Assembly (NCBI RefSeq): GCF_022489065.1
Contig: NZ_JAKVTW010000006.1
Span: forward strand, 1-64,000
DNA: 64,000 nucleotides
Direction of reading: 5' to 3'
Source: Vreelandella neptunia
GTDB lineage: Bacteria > Pseudomonadota > Gammaproteobacteria > Pseudomonadales > Halomonadaceae
Shown here: in pieces, positions 8,801 to 16,655 of the stretch
Position numbering within the stretch: the stretch's first letter is position 1
How the letters are laid out: every line of letters starts with the position of its first letter
Program-made: the position numbers and the translations under genes
Notes under the pieces: model-generated
The model's database searches: none
Told to the model about the DNA's origin: nothing
Seen by the model: the letters and a program-made list of their open reading frames with translations, nothing else

Positions 8801-8877
8801 GCTGTATCGATGATTTTGTGAGCTGGCTGCGCTGTTGCTGGAAGCGGCAGCCATATCAGGAGATTAGGCAAGCATAA
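5818..8877 (+). CDS. RND efflux permease (HAE1 family)
   Basis: 1019 residues, the usual length of AcrB/MexB-like proton antiporters. TM1 is at 14-34, a large periplasmic loop follows, then TM2-6 (about 338-490), a second loop and TM7-12 (about 865-1000). The paired proton-relay aspartates Asp401-Asp402 in GVLVDDAIVEIEN are intact, as expected for HAE1 drug or solute exporters. It is translationally coupled to the adaptor. Substrates cannot be read from sequence. Control by the adjacent two-component system is likely from gene order. Confidence 0.94.
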   Translation: MTLNTSSWAIRNPIPVVLLFILLTFWGLISFRGLFIQDLPDVQLPLVEVSASLPGAAPALMENEVARKIEDAIATVPGVKNISTTLTDGNADIAIEFRLEKSLQEAIEDVRDAVARIRSELPADLRDPVIRKGEFSSEPIVRYAVTSSVLDEEALSWFVDDKMTKTVLAVPGVGSVRRIGGVDREVRVALDPDRLLAMNTTALDISRQLRQAQLEAPGGRVDVGGAEQAVRIIANAESAAELATMELALSDGRRIRLDEVATVTDTVAERRSIALLNGVPVVGLEMTRSEGYGEVDVAEGVQSALAELQAQYPHIEVEEAFNFVGPVLENYQGSMHMLFEGMALAVLVVFCFLRNWRATLIAAVTLPLSIIPTFAFMHLMGFSLNVVTLLALSLVIGVLVDDAIVEIENIERHLLMDKPPRQAAMDAAAEIGLAVVATTFTLIAVFLPTAFMSGTVGLFFVQFGWTASVAVLFSLLVARLLTPMLAAYLLRKPQYPSREPTWISVYLVVARWCLGHRKITLIAATVCFAGGIWLASTLPGTFIPPDDNSQTQATLTLPPGSTFSEAAALAEQARSRLVTQRHVVSVFAAIGENSGSSDSDVTSVELTVGLADRATRAGISQQDIEQQLRVALATLPGVRTRVGDEGDGYELVLAGEDSRVLELHARQVEREMRAIPGIGAVSSTASLVRPELIVRPDFARAADLGVSAQAIADTLRIATVGDNAEDLPKLNFSSRQVPVMVRLADAAREDIATLKRLPVPGANGTVPLESVANVEWSSGPSEITRHDRLRNVNFEVSLQGQPLGEIEQAVQALPSLRQLPRGVFQAAEGDAEEMAELASSFGIAMLTGVLCIYMVLVLLLKDFTQPVTILVALVLSVPGAFLALFLTQTPVSLPAMIGLIMLMGIATKNSILLVDYIIMARQTHGMDRGEAILDACKKRVRPIVMTTIAMGAGMVPIALGWAGDPSFRAPMAFVVIGGLITSTLLSLLVIPVVYSCIDDFVSWLRCCWKRQPYQEIRQA

Positions 8878-8976
8878 TAATGTTAGCGCTTACACTCGAC
8901 GTTGAGTTCTATGGTAAGTCCGTTAATCGTGAATGCTGGAATGAATCCAACCTCTCACTATGAGCTACGGATGAAC

Positions 8977-9720
8977 TCACATCTTGTTAAGCATCTCCAC
9001 CGCCTGATCGAAGTGCCCATCGCGCTCCGCCCAGCGCAGGAAATTGACCTTTTCAACCAGAATTTCCTTGGGAGTCGGTTGCTGGCTAAACAGCATCATG
9101 ACTTCTTCGATGTAGTCATTGAGCGGCATATAGCCTTCACGGGTCGACTGGCCTGGCGTCAGCTCTGTCTGTACGGCGGGCGGAGCTAGCTCTATGAGCT
9201 CGACCTTGCCCTTAAGCTGTTCGCGCAGGGAGATTGTGTAGGAGTGGATGGCTGCCTTGGTGGCGTTATAGGTGGGCGTGCGGCTTAACGGCACAAACGC
9301 CAACCCGGATGAGACGTTCACGATTGCCGCGTCTGGCTGGTTTACCAGATGGTCGGTCAGTGCGTTCGTTAGCCGGATCGGCCCGAGCAGATTGGCAACG
9401 ACTGTCTGCTCGGCATCGCTCAGGTCGCGAGTGCGGGTCAAGTCTTCGCGCCGCATAATGCCCGCATTGTTGATCAGCACATTGAGGTTGGGATGCTCGG
9501 CGACGACCCGCTCTGCAAAGGCGGTAATGGCTTTTGGATCCTCGACATCGACGACCATCGCGTGCATGTTGTGCTGGCCTGCAATGGTTTCCTCCAGCGT
9601 TTCCATACGCCGACCGGCGACGATCACGGTGTTGCCAAGCGCGTTAAAGCGTAAAGCAAGCTCACGGCCAATCCCGGAGCCGCCACCGGTGATAAGCATA
9701 GTATTTCCTGATGTTTTCAT
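8977..9720 (-). CDS. SDR family oxidoreductase (DltE-like)
   Basis: 247 residues with one Rossmann domain. The nucleotide site is TGGGSGIG (about 11-18), followed by NNAG (about 86-89), a Ser in the NVSSG strand and the catalytic YNATK. The RR(M) after the second strand suggests NADP(H) preference. It resembles E. coli DltE/YdfG-type dehydrogenases; the substrate is unknown. The gene is divergent from an AraC-type regulator across 166 bp, a common pairing in which the regulator controls the SDR gene. The 99 bp between it and the RND permease holds nothing obvious. Confidence 0.9.
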   Translation of the reverse strand: MKTSGNTMLITGGGSGIGRELALRFNALGNTVIVAGRRMETLEETIAGQHNMHAMVVDVEDPKAITAFAERVVAEHPNLNVLINNAGIMRREDLTRTRDLSDAEQTVVANLLGPIRLTNALTDHLVNQPDAAIVNVSSGLAFVPLSRTPTYNATKAAIHSYTISLREQLKGKVELIELAPPAVQTELTPGQSTREGYMPLNDYIEEVMMLFSQQPTPKEILVEKVNFLRWAERDGHFDQAVEMLNKM

Positions 9721-9886
9721 GGTTTCACTCTCCGTCTATTTTTAGGACTCAATGCCACTAATGTTTTAACAATTCGGTGGCGGCGGGTCTTGCCAACACC
9801 TGCGCAAAACTTGCCTGATCCTGCAGGCGTGAAGAAAAACCTCCATCACCATGCTAACGTTGAGTCGAAAGGCTGGAGGAAAGCTT

Positions 9887-10819
9887 ATGAACTCACTCAA
9901 ACAGGCGGTTCAAGCGTATGCCAAGCGCCACGCCAATGGCGATGGCTTGGTGTTAACGCCGGTGACGGGGCTCAGCATGATGAGCGTCGATACCGCTGCC
10001 GGTGATTTGCAGTCCATCTACAAGCCAATGGTTTGCCTGGTATTGCAGGGGGCCAAGCGGATGACGGTGGGGCTCCAGCAGAGGGTGTTATCTGCCGGGC
10101 AGTCAGCGATTGTGAGTGCAGATATGCCGGTCGTTGGGAGGATTGTGCAGGCGAGTCATAGCGAGCCTTATCTGGCGGTCGCGGTCGAGCTGGACATGGT
10201 GATCATGCGCGAACTGGCCGCTCATATGGGGAGTGCTCACGCTCAGCGAAGTTCAGAGATGCAGACGCTATTTGCCGAAGACACTGAAGCCGAGGTGATG
10301 GACTGCGCATCAAGGCTGATGAAACTCTTGGATCGCCCCGATTCAGCGCCGCTACTACGCCCGGGTATCATGCGGGAGTTACATTATTGGCTGCTGTCAG
10401 GGCCTCATGGCGCCGCTTTGCGGGAGATTGCCGATCCCGATAGCTATGCGAGCCGCCTTGCCGACGCCATTGCCATCTTAAGGGCTGAGTACACATCGCG
10501 GGTGCCGGTGGAGCAACTTGCGACAGAGGCGGGCATGAGCCTTAGCTCGTTTCATAAGCACTTCAAACACATGACGTCGCTAACGCCGGGGCAATATCAG
10601 CAGCGGCTGCGTTTGATCGAAGCGCGCCGCCTGATGCTCGATGAAGGGTGTTCCGCGAGCAATGCCGCCTTCGAGGTGGGGTACGAGAGCGTATCGCAGT
10701 TTACCCGCGAATACGGCCGCCTTTTCCAGGCACCGCCCAAACGCGACGCGTTGCGCTTACAAAAATCTAGCGAAGCTGCCAATATCCCCGCAGTGTCGTC
10801 GCAACGAATCGGCGCTTGA
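9887..10819 (+). CDS. AraC family transcriptional regulator (AraC_N type)
   Basis: 310 residues from the ATG at 9887, preceded by GGAGGA at about 6 bases; an upstream ATG at 9851 has no comparable site. The N-terminal AraC_N cupin-like region (about 10-170, with KPMVCLVLQGAKRM) is followed by a C-terminal double HTH. HTH1 is VEQLATEAGMSLSSFHKHFK and HTH2 is SNAAFEVGYESVSQFTREY. It probably activates the divergent SDR gene in response to a small ligand. It is separate from the convergent Rid gene, whose end is 14 bp away. Confidence 0.92.
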   Translation: MNSLKQAVQAYAKRHANGDGLVLTPVTGLSMMSVDTAAGDLQSIYKPMVCLVLQGAKRMTVGLQQRVLSAGQSAIVSADMPVVGRIVQASHSEPYLAVAVELDMVIMRELAAHMGSAHAQRSSEMQTLFAEDTEAEVMDCASRLMKLLDRPDSAPLLRPGIMRELHYWLLSGPHGAALREIADPDSYASRLADAIAILRAEYTSRVPVEQLATEAGMSLSSFHKHFKHMTSLTPGQYQQRLRLIEARRLMLDEGCSASNAAFEVGYESVSQFTREYGRLFQAPPKRDALRLQKSSEAANIPAVSSQRIGA

Positions 10820-10833
10820 GCCGCATGGCTTGT

Positions 10834-11226
10834 TTACTCAGGTAGCCTTGCAATGACCTTGATTTCAAAGTCGAACCCCGCCAGCCATGTCACGCCGACC
10901 GCCGTCCAGTTCGGGTAAGGTTTTTCTGGAAACGCGCGTGCCTTGGCTTCCAACCAGATAGGGAATTGGGCTTCGGGGTCGGTATGGAAGCTCGTCACAT
11001 CGACAATATCATCGAAGCTCGCGCCCGCTGCTTCCAGTACTCTCTGTAGGTTGTCGAAAGCAAGCTGCACCTGAGCGGCAAAATCTGGCTCGGGCGAGCC
11101 GTCTTCACGGCTGCCAACCTGGCCCGACACGAACAAAAAATCGCCCGAGCGGATAGCGGCGGAATAGGTATTCTGTTCATAAAGTGCCTGATGGCCCTGG
11201 GGAAAAACGACGTCACGCTTAGCCAT
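10834..11226 (-). CDS. Rid family protein (second copy)
   Basis: 130 residues. Start at 11226 with AAGGAG about 6 bases upstream. The Rid fold is clear: FLFVSGQVG, FAAQVQLAFDNLQRVLEAAGAS, and the C-terminal FEIKVIARLPE. At the position of the RidA catalytic Arg the sequence reads VTWLAGFD, so that Arg is missing, as in the copy at 705-1130. It is probably a Rid subfamily with another substrate. It is divergent from a LysR regulator, with a palindrome between them, which suggests regulated expression. Confidence 0.88.
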   Translation of the reverse strand: MAKRDVVFPQGHQALYEQNTYSAAIRSGDFLFVSGQVGSREDGSPEPDFAAQVQLAFDNLQRVLEAAGASFDDIVDVTSFHTDPEAQFPIWLEAKARAFPEKPYPNWTAVGVTWLAGFDFEIKVIARLPE

Positions 11227-11323
11227 GTGAATCTCCTTCAGTAGGTCGAAGCCGACCCGTTGTTTACGATGAAGTCACTTTAAGCCTGCATTTATGCTGG
11301 ATAAACGGCGAATTCTGTTCAAC

Positions 11324-11346
11324 ATTGTTTGTAGATTTCAAACAAT
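11324..11346. promoter_or_regulatory. Palindromic operator candidate, Rid/LysR divergent region
   Basis: ATTGTTTG (11324-11331) and CAAACAAT (11339-11346) are perfect inverse arms around a 7-bp centre. The site lies 98 bp upstream of the Rid gene and 22 bp before the LysR ATG. Its size and position match a LysR autoregulatory binding site; no experiment supports this here. Confidence 0.5.
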
Positions 11347-11367
11347 CACAAGGTGTTTGGCACAGCT

Positions 11368-12288
11368 ATGGATCGTTTTAACGCAATGCAGGCATTCGCT
11401 CGGGTCGTGGAGACGGGCAGCTTTACCAAGGCAGCGGAAACACTTCACATGAGCAAGACCAGCGTGACGCAGCTAGTACAACAACTAGAGGCACGGCTGC
11501 GCGTAAAGTTGCTCAACCGCACCACACGCAAGGTTAACGTTACGGCGGACGGCGCCGCCTACTACGAGCGCGTTATCAAGCTTCTGGCCGATATGGATGA
11601 TGCTGAAACCAGCCTTTCCAATGCGTCAGTGCTGCCTCGCGGCCGACTGCGAGTGGACGTGCCCAGCCCGTTTGCACGGATGATCCTGATTCCAGCCCTG
11701 CCCGCGTTCCACGCCCGCTATCCCGATATTCAACTCGATATGGGGGTGAGTGATCGCATGGTGGACCTGATCGGGGAAAGCGTTGACTGCGTGGTGCGCG
11801 GTGGAGAGCTTACCGATTTATCGTTGATGGCACGCCGCGTGGGCGACCTGCCGCTGGGTGTTTACGCGGCACCGAGCTATCTGGAAAGGGCTGGCTTGCC
11901 TTTGCACCCACAAGAGCTGTCGCTCCCGCCTCACTACATTGTTGGTTTCAGGTGGGCACGCACGGGCTTGGTGTTTCCCTATGCCCTGCACCGTAAAGAA
12001 GAGCGTGTCACCGTGCAGGGGCGCTATGTGATCTCGGTCGATGATGGGAACGCTGGGCTTGCCGCAGGTCTAGCGGGGCTCGGTGTCATTTGGTTGCCGG
12101 AGTACATGGCCAAAGAGCACGTATCGCGTGGCGAGCTGGTGCGTTTGTTTGATGATTGGCACCTCGATCCCATGCCTATGTACGTCGCCTTTCCACCGAG
12201 TAGGCACGTTAGCGCCAAGCTGCGCGTGTTTATCGATTGGGTCGTAGAGTTAATGGCTCAGCATGCGCCTAGGATTGATCGGCAGTGA
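11368..12288 (+). CDS. LysR family transcriptional regulator
   Basis: 306 residues from the ATG at 11368, where the usual MDRFNAMQAF opening of this subfamily begins; a GTG at 11353 is possible. The winged HTH (GSFTKAAETLHMSKTSVTQLV) is at about 20-40, followed by a linker helix and a LysR substrate domain. The sequence is of the CrgA/DsdC-like group seen beside oxidoreductases. Likely targets are its own gene and the divergent Rid gene. Its last 20 bp overlap the end of the FUSC gene on the other strand. Confidence 0.92.
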   Translation: MDRFNAMQAFARVVETGSFTKAAETLHMSKTSVTQLVQQLEARLRVKLLNRTTRKVNVTADGAAYYERVIKLLADMDDAETSLSNASVLPRGRLRVDVPSPFARMILIPALPAFHARYPDIQLDMGVSDRMVDLIGESVDCVVRGGELTDLSLMARRVGDLPLGVYAAPSYLERAGLPLHPQELSLPPHYIVGFRWARTGLVFPYALHRKEERVTVQGRYVISVDDGNAGLAAGLAGLGVIWLPEYMAKEHVSRGELVRLFDDWHLDPMPMYVAFPPSRHVSAKLRVFIDWVVELMAQHAPRIDRQ

Positions 12289-14332
12289 TGGTTAAGCGTT
12301 TGTGCGTCGGCTGCTCCGCCATAATACGCGCTAGGCGCTCCAGGGCTAGTTCGAGCCGCTCGATCAAGCCCTCCAACAATACCCGACGGTCGGCGGGTAC
12401 GTTACCGTAAGCCTCTATCGCCGCTTCCAATTGTCTATCTGCTTCACGAATCCCTTGTGGCTGGCGCCCGTTGGCGCTCTCTTCAAACCCGCTCGCCAGC
12501 GTGCTTAGCAGTTGCTGATGTGCATCGCGGATGATGGGATGCGGGGCGTCATCCAGCCGGTCACGCAGGCGCAGCGTGGCGGTGCCTAGATCAAGCCCGG
12601 TCAAGCCAAGAATAAATAGATGGCGTTGCTCTTCTGGCAGCATGTCGTCGTGTTGGGCAAGCTGCAGCAGGCGATCTGCCATGTGACCGCTGAAGCGGGT
12701 TTCGGCATCGCGAATCGAGCGCCGCGTTAACTCATGAATATCTTTCGAAATAGCGTTGATCAGACGCCGACGTCTAAGGCGCGTGCCCAGCCCTGGCAGC
12801 AGACGAAAGGCCATGACCACGCAGCTGAGCCCTATCACCACCGCCACCACTCGGTTGGCGAAACTGTCGAACGAGAAGTCCATGCCGTTGCCGGGCATGG
12901 TGAGCAGGATATTGAAAATGGTAAATGCCAGGCAGTAACCCATGGTCGCCGGATTGGTGGCGCCCAGCAGGCCTAGAAACAGCGGCGTGCCAAACAGCAT
13001 GGCCAGCATCGGAAAGCCATTGGCCTGTGAGAGCAGCACATGGCCGAACAGAAAGGCGCTGGGGATTGCCGCCAGCATGCCCTTGTAGAACATCATGGTA
13101 ATTGCCAGCGGATTGTCACGGCTGGCGAAGAAAGCGGAGAAGAGCGTGCCCAGCATCATCGCGATCATGGCGCTTTGCCAGGCAGTGACAATCCAGAAGG
13201 TTGCCAGCAGCGAAAATAGCAGCCCCGAGCGGAGGGCATTGATACTGGCGGCGAGGTGGTCACGGTGCCAGGCCAGTGGCGAAGAACGAAGCTTATGGCT
13301 CGCCGGTGAGGCAATCGCCTCGCGGGCGTCGAGCATAATCATGGCGTGACCGATCGATTCACGTAGCCCCAGGCGGAGACGACGGTCGAGAGGGGCTAAG
13401 CTGGCTTCTTCTTCACTTTCATGAACCCTATGGCGTAACGCCTGCAGGGCTTTGCGGGCGTCAGCCACTCCTTTGACATGTTCGGCATCGCGAAAACCAT
13501 CCGCTACCTGGCCCGCGAGCTCGATACTTTCAGGGGCAAGGCGGTCGGCGTGGTCGTGCATCAATTGGTGAAGCGCCTGCAGGTTGGCGAAAAAGCGCAA
13601 TGTGCGCCGCGTTAGCACGTGGGTTGCGCGCACTCGGCCGGGGCCTACCGGGCCTTCAAAACGGGCGGCCTGGCTATCGGTTTCAAGCAGCGTTAGCGGC
13701 CCGAGACTACTGCGCAGTGCCTTCTGCATGGCAGCTATATCATCGCTGGCTTCTAAGCGCAGGGCGGCGTGTTCGAAGGCTTCGTTGATCACGCTGTCGG
13801 CCTGGGTGGCAAGGTGGGTGCCTACATGGGAAGGCCAGAGCAGTGAGCTGACCAGCATGGCGCACACTGCACCCAGCCCCAGTTCAGTCAGGCGCGCCAC
13901 GGCGATATCGAAAATTCCGGCGGGCGAACTGCCGCTGGAGATCACCACGATTAGCATCGCTGTCACCGCGGCCATCAGGCAACCATAGGTGTAGTTATTA
14001 CGCCACAGCGAACCGACATAGGTGCACAGCATGATCCAGCCGGTCAGCACGATAAGGGCAGGTATTCGGGCCTGGGCAAAGAGTGCCATGATCGCGATGC
14101 CTGCCACGGCGCCAATAAAGGTGCCGACAAGTTGGCAAATGCCTTTCTCCACCACCATCCCGCTCATGGGGCGGATCTGGAGAAAAGCTGCCGAGATCAG
14201 TGCCCAGTAGGGGCGCTCCAGGTCAAACAGCAGCGCGATGTAAAGCGCGAGCATCATGGCCAGGGTGGTCTTGATGGCGAATTTGACCGCCGTGGCGTTG
14301 GGCGTCAGATAGGTACTGATAAACGGTGACAT
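12269..14332 (-). CDS. FUSC family efflux permease (AaeB/YdhK type)
   Basis: 687 residues. It has two hydrophobic blocks, about 15-175 and about 365-530, each of about six membrane segments, and each is followed by a cytoplasmic helical region. This is the arrangement of AaeB/YccS/YdhK proteins. With an HlyD-type adaptor (14336-15232) and a DUF1656 protein (15256-15474) it reproduces the aaeXAB or ydhIJK order. In E. coli AaeAB exports hydroxylated aromatic acids; the substrate here is not known. It starts 3 bp after the adaptor stop, so the genes are co-translated. Confidence 0.9.
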   Translation of the reverse strand: MSPFISTYLTPNATAVKFAIKTTLAMMLALYIALLFDLERPYWALISAAFLQIRPMSGMVVEKGICQLVGTFIGAVAGIAIMALFAQARIPALIVLTGWIMLCTYVGSLWRNNYTYGCLMAAVTAMLIVVISSGSSPAGIFDIAVARLTELGLGAVCAMLVSSLLWPSHVGTHLATQADSVINEAFEHAALRLEASDDIAAMQKALRSSLGPLTLLETDSQAARFEGPVGPGRVRATHVLTRRTLRFFANLQALHQLMHDHADRLAPESIELAGQVADGFRDAEHVKGVADARKALQALRHRVHESEEEASLAPLDRRLRLGLRESIGHAMIMLDAREAIASPASHKLRSSPLAWHRDHLAASINALRSGLLFSLLATFWIVTAWQSAMIAMMLGTLFSAFFASRDNPLAITMMFYKGMLAAIPSAFLFGHVLLSQANGFPMLAMLFGTPLFLGLLGATNPATMGYCLAFTIFNILLTMPGNGMDFSFDSFANRVVAVVIGLSCVVMAFRLLPGLGTRLRRRRLINAISKDIHELTRRSIRDAETRFSGHMADRLLQLAQHDDMLPEEQRHLFILGLTGLDLGTATLRLRDRLDDAPHPIIRDAHQQLLSTLASGFEESANGRQPQGIREADRQLEAAIEAYGNVPADRRVLLEGLIERLELALERLARIMAEQPTHKRLTITADQS

Positions 14333-14335
14333 AGG

Positions 14336-15232
14336 TCACTCGGGCTGTTGGCTAGGGTGTTCGTTAGCGGAGTCATCAGTTTGAACGCGTACCGTTGCCG
14401 TCATGCCGACGCTTAGCAGAGTGTGGTTGGGAACATCATTTAATGAAATGCGTACGGGAATACGCTGCGCCAGTCGCACCCAGCTAAAGGTAGGCTCTAC
14501 TTGCGGTAGCAACTGCTGATTCAGGTTTGTGTTGCTATCGGCAATGCCACGCCCAATACCGACGACTCGTCCTTCCAGGTGTGTATCGCCATTCATCATC
14601 ACGACCTCGACCGGCGCGCCAACCTGGATAGAGGGCATTTTAGTCTCTTCAAAGTAGCCCACGACATAGAAGGAGTTTTCAGCAATCAGCGCCATGACCG
14701 GGGAGCCGCGATTGACGTAAGTCCCCGCGCTGAGCTGCACATTGAGTATGTGGCCACTGACGGGAGCACTTATCTGGGTGCGCGCCAAATCAAGCTGGGC
14801 GCTGGCCAGTTCCGCCTGTGATTGTTGCAAATCGGCTTCGGCAATCCGTGAGTTGATCTGGGCGATCTGCTGGTTTTCTGCGCTGATCGCTCGGTTGTTG
14901 CTCAACTGGTTGCGTCGACTCTCTTCGGCGCGGCTTAACTCTAGCGTTGCCTGGCGGTGATCAACTGTCGCCTGGGCGCTGTCCGCTGCTGCCTGGTAGC
15001 GAGTGTTATCGATCTCAAATAGCGTATCGCCCTGGGTTACATGTTCGGTGTCAGCGACATTCAGGGTGCGCACCCAGCCGGAGACATCCGGGGCAATGGT
15101 AACGACCTCGGCGTGAACGCGAGCGTCGCGGGTCCAGGGTGTATAAAGATAGTAGCGCCATAACCAGGCACCGGCAGCAACGGCAATGGCGACAATGATC
15201 AAGGTGAGCAGTATACGAAGTGAAGGGCGCAT
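14336..15232 (-). CDS. HlyD family efflux adaptor (AaeA/YdhJ type)
   Basis: 298 residues from the ATG at 15232. A TTG at 15259 overlapping the upstream stop would add nine residues. One N-terminal membrane anchor (about 5-26) is followed by YTPWTRDARV, a hallmark of the AaeA/EmrA-like adaptors. Then come a lipoyl half, a short coiled coil rich in Gln and Ala, the second lipoyl half (ISAPVSGHIL) and a barrel. It joins the FUSC pump to an outer-membrane partner encoded elsewhere. It is the middle gene of the three-gene efflux operon. Confidence 0.9.
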   Translation of the reverse strand: MRPSLRILLTLIIVAIAVAAGAWLWRYYLYTPWTRDARVHAEVVTIAPDVSGWVRTLNVADTEHVTQGDTLFEIDNTRYQAAADSAQATVDHRQATLELSRAEESRRNQLSNNRAISAENQQIAQINSRIAEADLQQSQAELASAQLDLARTQISAPVSGHILNVQLSAGTYVNRGSPVMALIAENSFYVVGYFEETKMPSIQVGAPVEVVMMNGDTHLEGRVVGIGRGIADSNTNLNQQLLPQVEPTFSWVRLAQRIPVRISLNDVPNHTLLSVGMTATVRVQTDDSANEHPSQQPE

Positions 15233-15255
15233 CAACGGTTCTCTCAAAGGCTGGC

Positions 15256-15474
15256 TCAAGGGCTTTCAAGCAAGATGGTAAATAGAAAGGTAGTTGCCGC
15301 CATTAAGATGACAAAAAGCGATATATCGAACCAGGCTTCATACCAGAGCGCATATTCGCCGACCACCCAGTGCAGCAGCGAGCGAATGACCAGCGTGCCG
15401 ATAAAAGCGATCAGGGCAAAGATCAACAGTGGGCTGAAATAGATGCCGCCCACGGCAATTTCTTGAAGACCCAT
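15256..15474 (-). CDS. DUF1656 small membrane protein (AaeX/YdhI type)
   Basis: 72 residues from the ATG at 15474, preceded by TAAGGA; the longer frame from 15504 lacks a ribosome site. Two membrane segments (about 12-32 and 47-70) flank a short loop with ALWYEAWFD, typical of DUF1656. It is the first gene of the FUSC efflux operon, 23 bp before the adaptor ATG. Its function is unknown; it always accompanies FUSC/HlyD pairs and may be a small accessory subunit. Confidence 0.88.
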   Translation of the reverse strand: MGLQEIAVGGIYFSPLLIFALIAFIGTLVIRSLLHWVVGEYALWYEAWFDISLFVILMAATTFLFTILLESP

Positions 15475-15548
15475 AATATCCTTACGTAATCTGAAGTCCT
15501 GCAAAGAGAAAAGAGCAGCGTGGGTGGTCGGGGCGATGCTCCGCTCTA

Positions 15549-15603
15549 GTTATAGCATAGAGAACTTAAAGTGAGCTTAAAGAGAACTTAAAAAAAGCTT
15601 AAA
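15549..15603 (-). promoter_or_regulatory. Four TTTAAG direct repeats at 11-bp period, with -10 box
   Basis: On the minus strand TTTAAG occurs four times with exact N5 spacers (plus-strand CTTAAA at 15565, 15576, 15587 and 15598). The last repeat lies just upstream of a -10-like TATAAC (15554-15549), so the array covers the -35 region. The layout is that of PmrA/QseB-type response-regulator boxes (two hexamers with N5), here doubled. It sits about 75-130 bp upstream of the DUF1656 start and probably activates the FUSC operon. Which regulator binds is inferred. The rest of the 15475-15764 gap shows nothing clear. Confidence 0.65.
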
Positions 15604-15764
15604 CGGATCTTGCCTGACAGAGGAGCGTCTTCGTCTACAAACTTGATGGTTCTTGGGCACCGGGATTGAAGTTGAGAATGCTATTTTACTAATTTAGATA
15701 CATTAGAACCATACTTTAGTCGTGGTGTCCTACTTTCCAACTCTTAAGTGGTTGGAGAAGGCGT

Positions 15765-16502
15765 TTGTTGATCAAAAAGAAGAAGGCTCGATCTCATACC
15801 GAGGATCGTTGCTTGGCACTGGTATTGGCGACGGCTGCCGGTATTCTTAATGCTATGGCGTTGGGTGCTTTTGGTTTTCTCCCGTCACACATGAGTGGCA
15901 ATGCCTCACAAATGTCGACCGAAGTGGCCAGCTCTAATGCCCATGGCTTTCTGTTTCTGGCAGCCCTGCTTTTGGCATTTGTGATAGGCAGTACGCTCGC
16001 ACGCGTTGCCGTGGTCGTAGGCCAGAAACTTAGAACCATCTTCTGCCTGATTCTGATGGCGGAAGGCATGGCATTGACCGCAGTGTCGGTATTTGAACTT
16101 CTGTTTTACTCGACCCGCTTCAACGCCGAAGTGCTGGTAGCGCTGGGCTTCTTAATGGGCGTGCACAATTCGACTTCGACGCAGCTCTCGAACGGTCGGG
16201 TGAGATCGACCCATGTGACCGGCACACTGACGGATGCTGGCATCGCATTAGGCTCTTTCTTATCATCATTAGTGTCACGTGGTGAGGCGACCGACCGCCG
16301 CTCTTGCAGAAAGCAGCTCTACACGCATTTGACGACGATTCTTTCATTTCTGACCGGGTGTATCGTCGGGTTAGTGCTGTTCGATGTGTTTGGTTTCAAA
16401 GCAATGCTGGCGCTGGGTGGTGTTTTGATCGTTGTGCCCTTGAGCGCTATTGTTATCACAGTGCGAACGGCAACTAAGTTGGTGAGCGCCAGAAGAGCGT
16501 GA
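15765..16502 (+). CDS. DUF1275 (YoaK-type) membrane protein
   Basis: 245 residues starting at TTG 15765 (or the next TTG at 15768), with GGAGAAGG about 4-7 bases upstream. There are six or more membrane segments. The family features LATAAGILNAMALGAFG, LPSHMSGNASQMS and GRVRSTHVTGTLTD are present; the last two are the conserved HxSG and THxTG-like motifs of DUF1275. The function of the family is not established; it is thought to be a transporter-like membrane protein. It stands alone, with the FUSC operon running away from it. Confidence 0.85.
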   Translation: MLIKKKKARSHTEDRCLALVLATAAGILNAMALGAFGFLPSHMSGNASQMSTEVASSNAHGFLFLAALLLAFVIGSTLARVAVVVGQKLRTIFCLILMAEGMALTAVSVFELLFYSTRFNAEVLVALGFLMGVHNSTSTQLSNGRVRSTHVTGTLTDAGIALGSFLSSLVSRGEATDRRSCRKQLYTHLTTILSFLTGCIVGLVLFDVFGFKAMLALGGVLIVVPLSAIVITVRTATKLVSARRA

Positions 16503-16655
16503 CGGGGAGGCACGTCGTCTGCGCCAGTGCTCGCGCTCTATGCAGCGAGAGATACGAAAAAGAGCGGCCCCCTGCGGTTGGTTTATCAAGCCCGCCATGG
16601 GGTGGCGGCGAGCAACAGTTTTTTAATCAATGGGCCATTGGCTCACATAAAGAAA

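Noticed and set aside
13584..13988. 134-codon plus-strand frame inside the FUSC gene
   Set aside because: Antisense to a recognised coding region, low complexity and no start signal.
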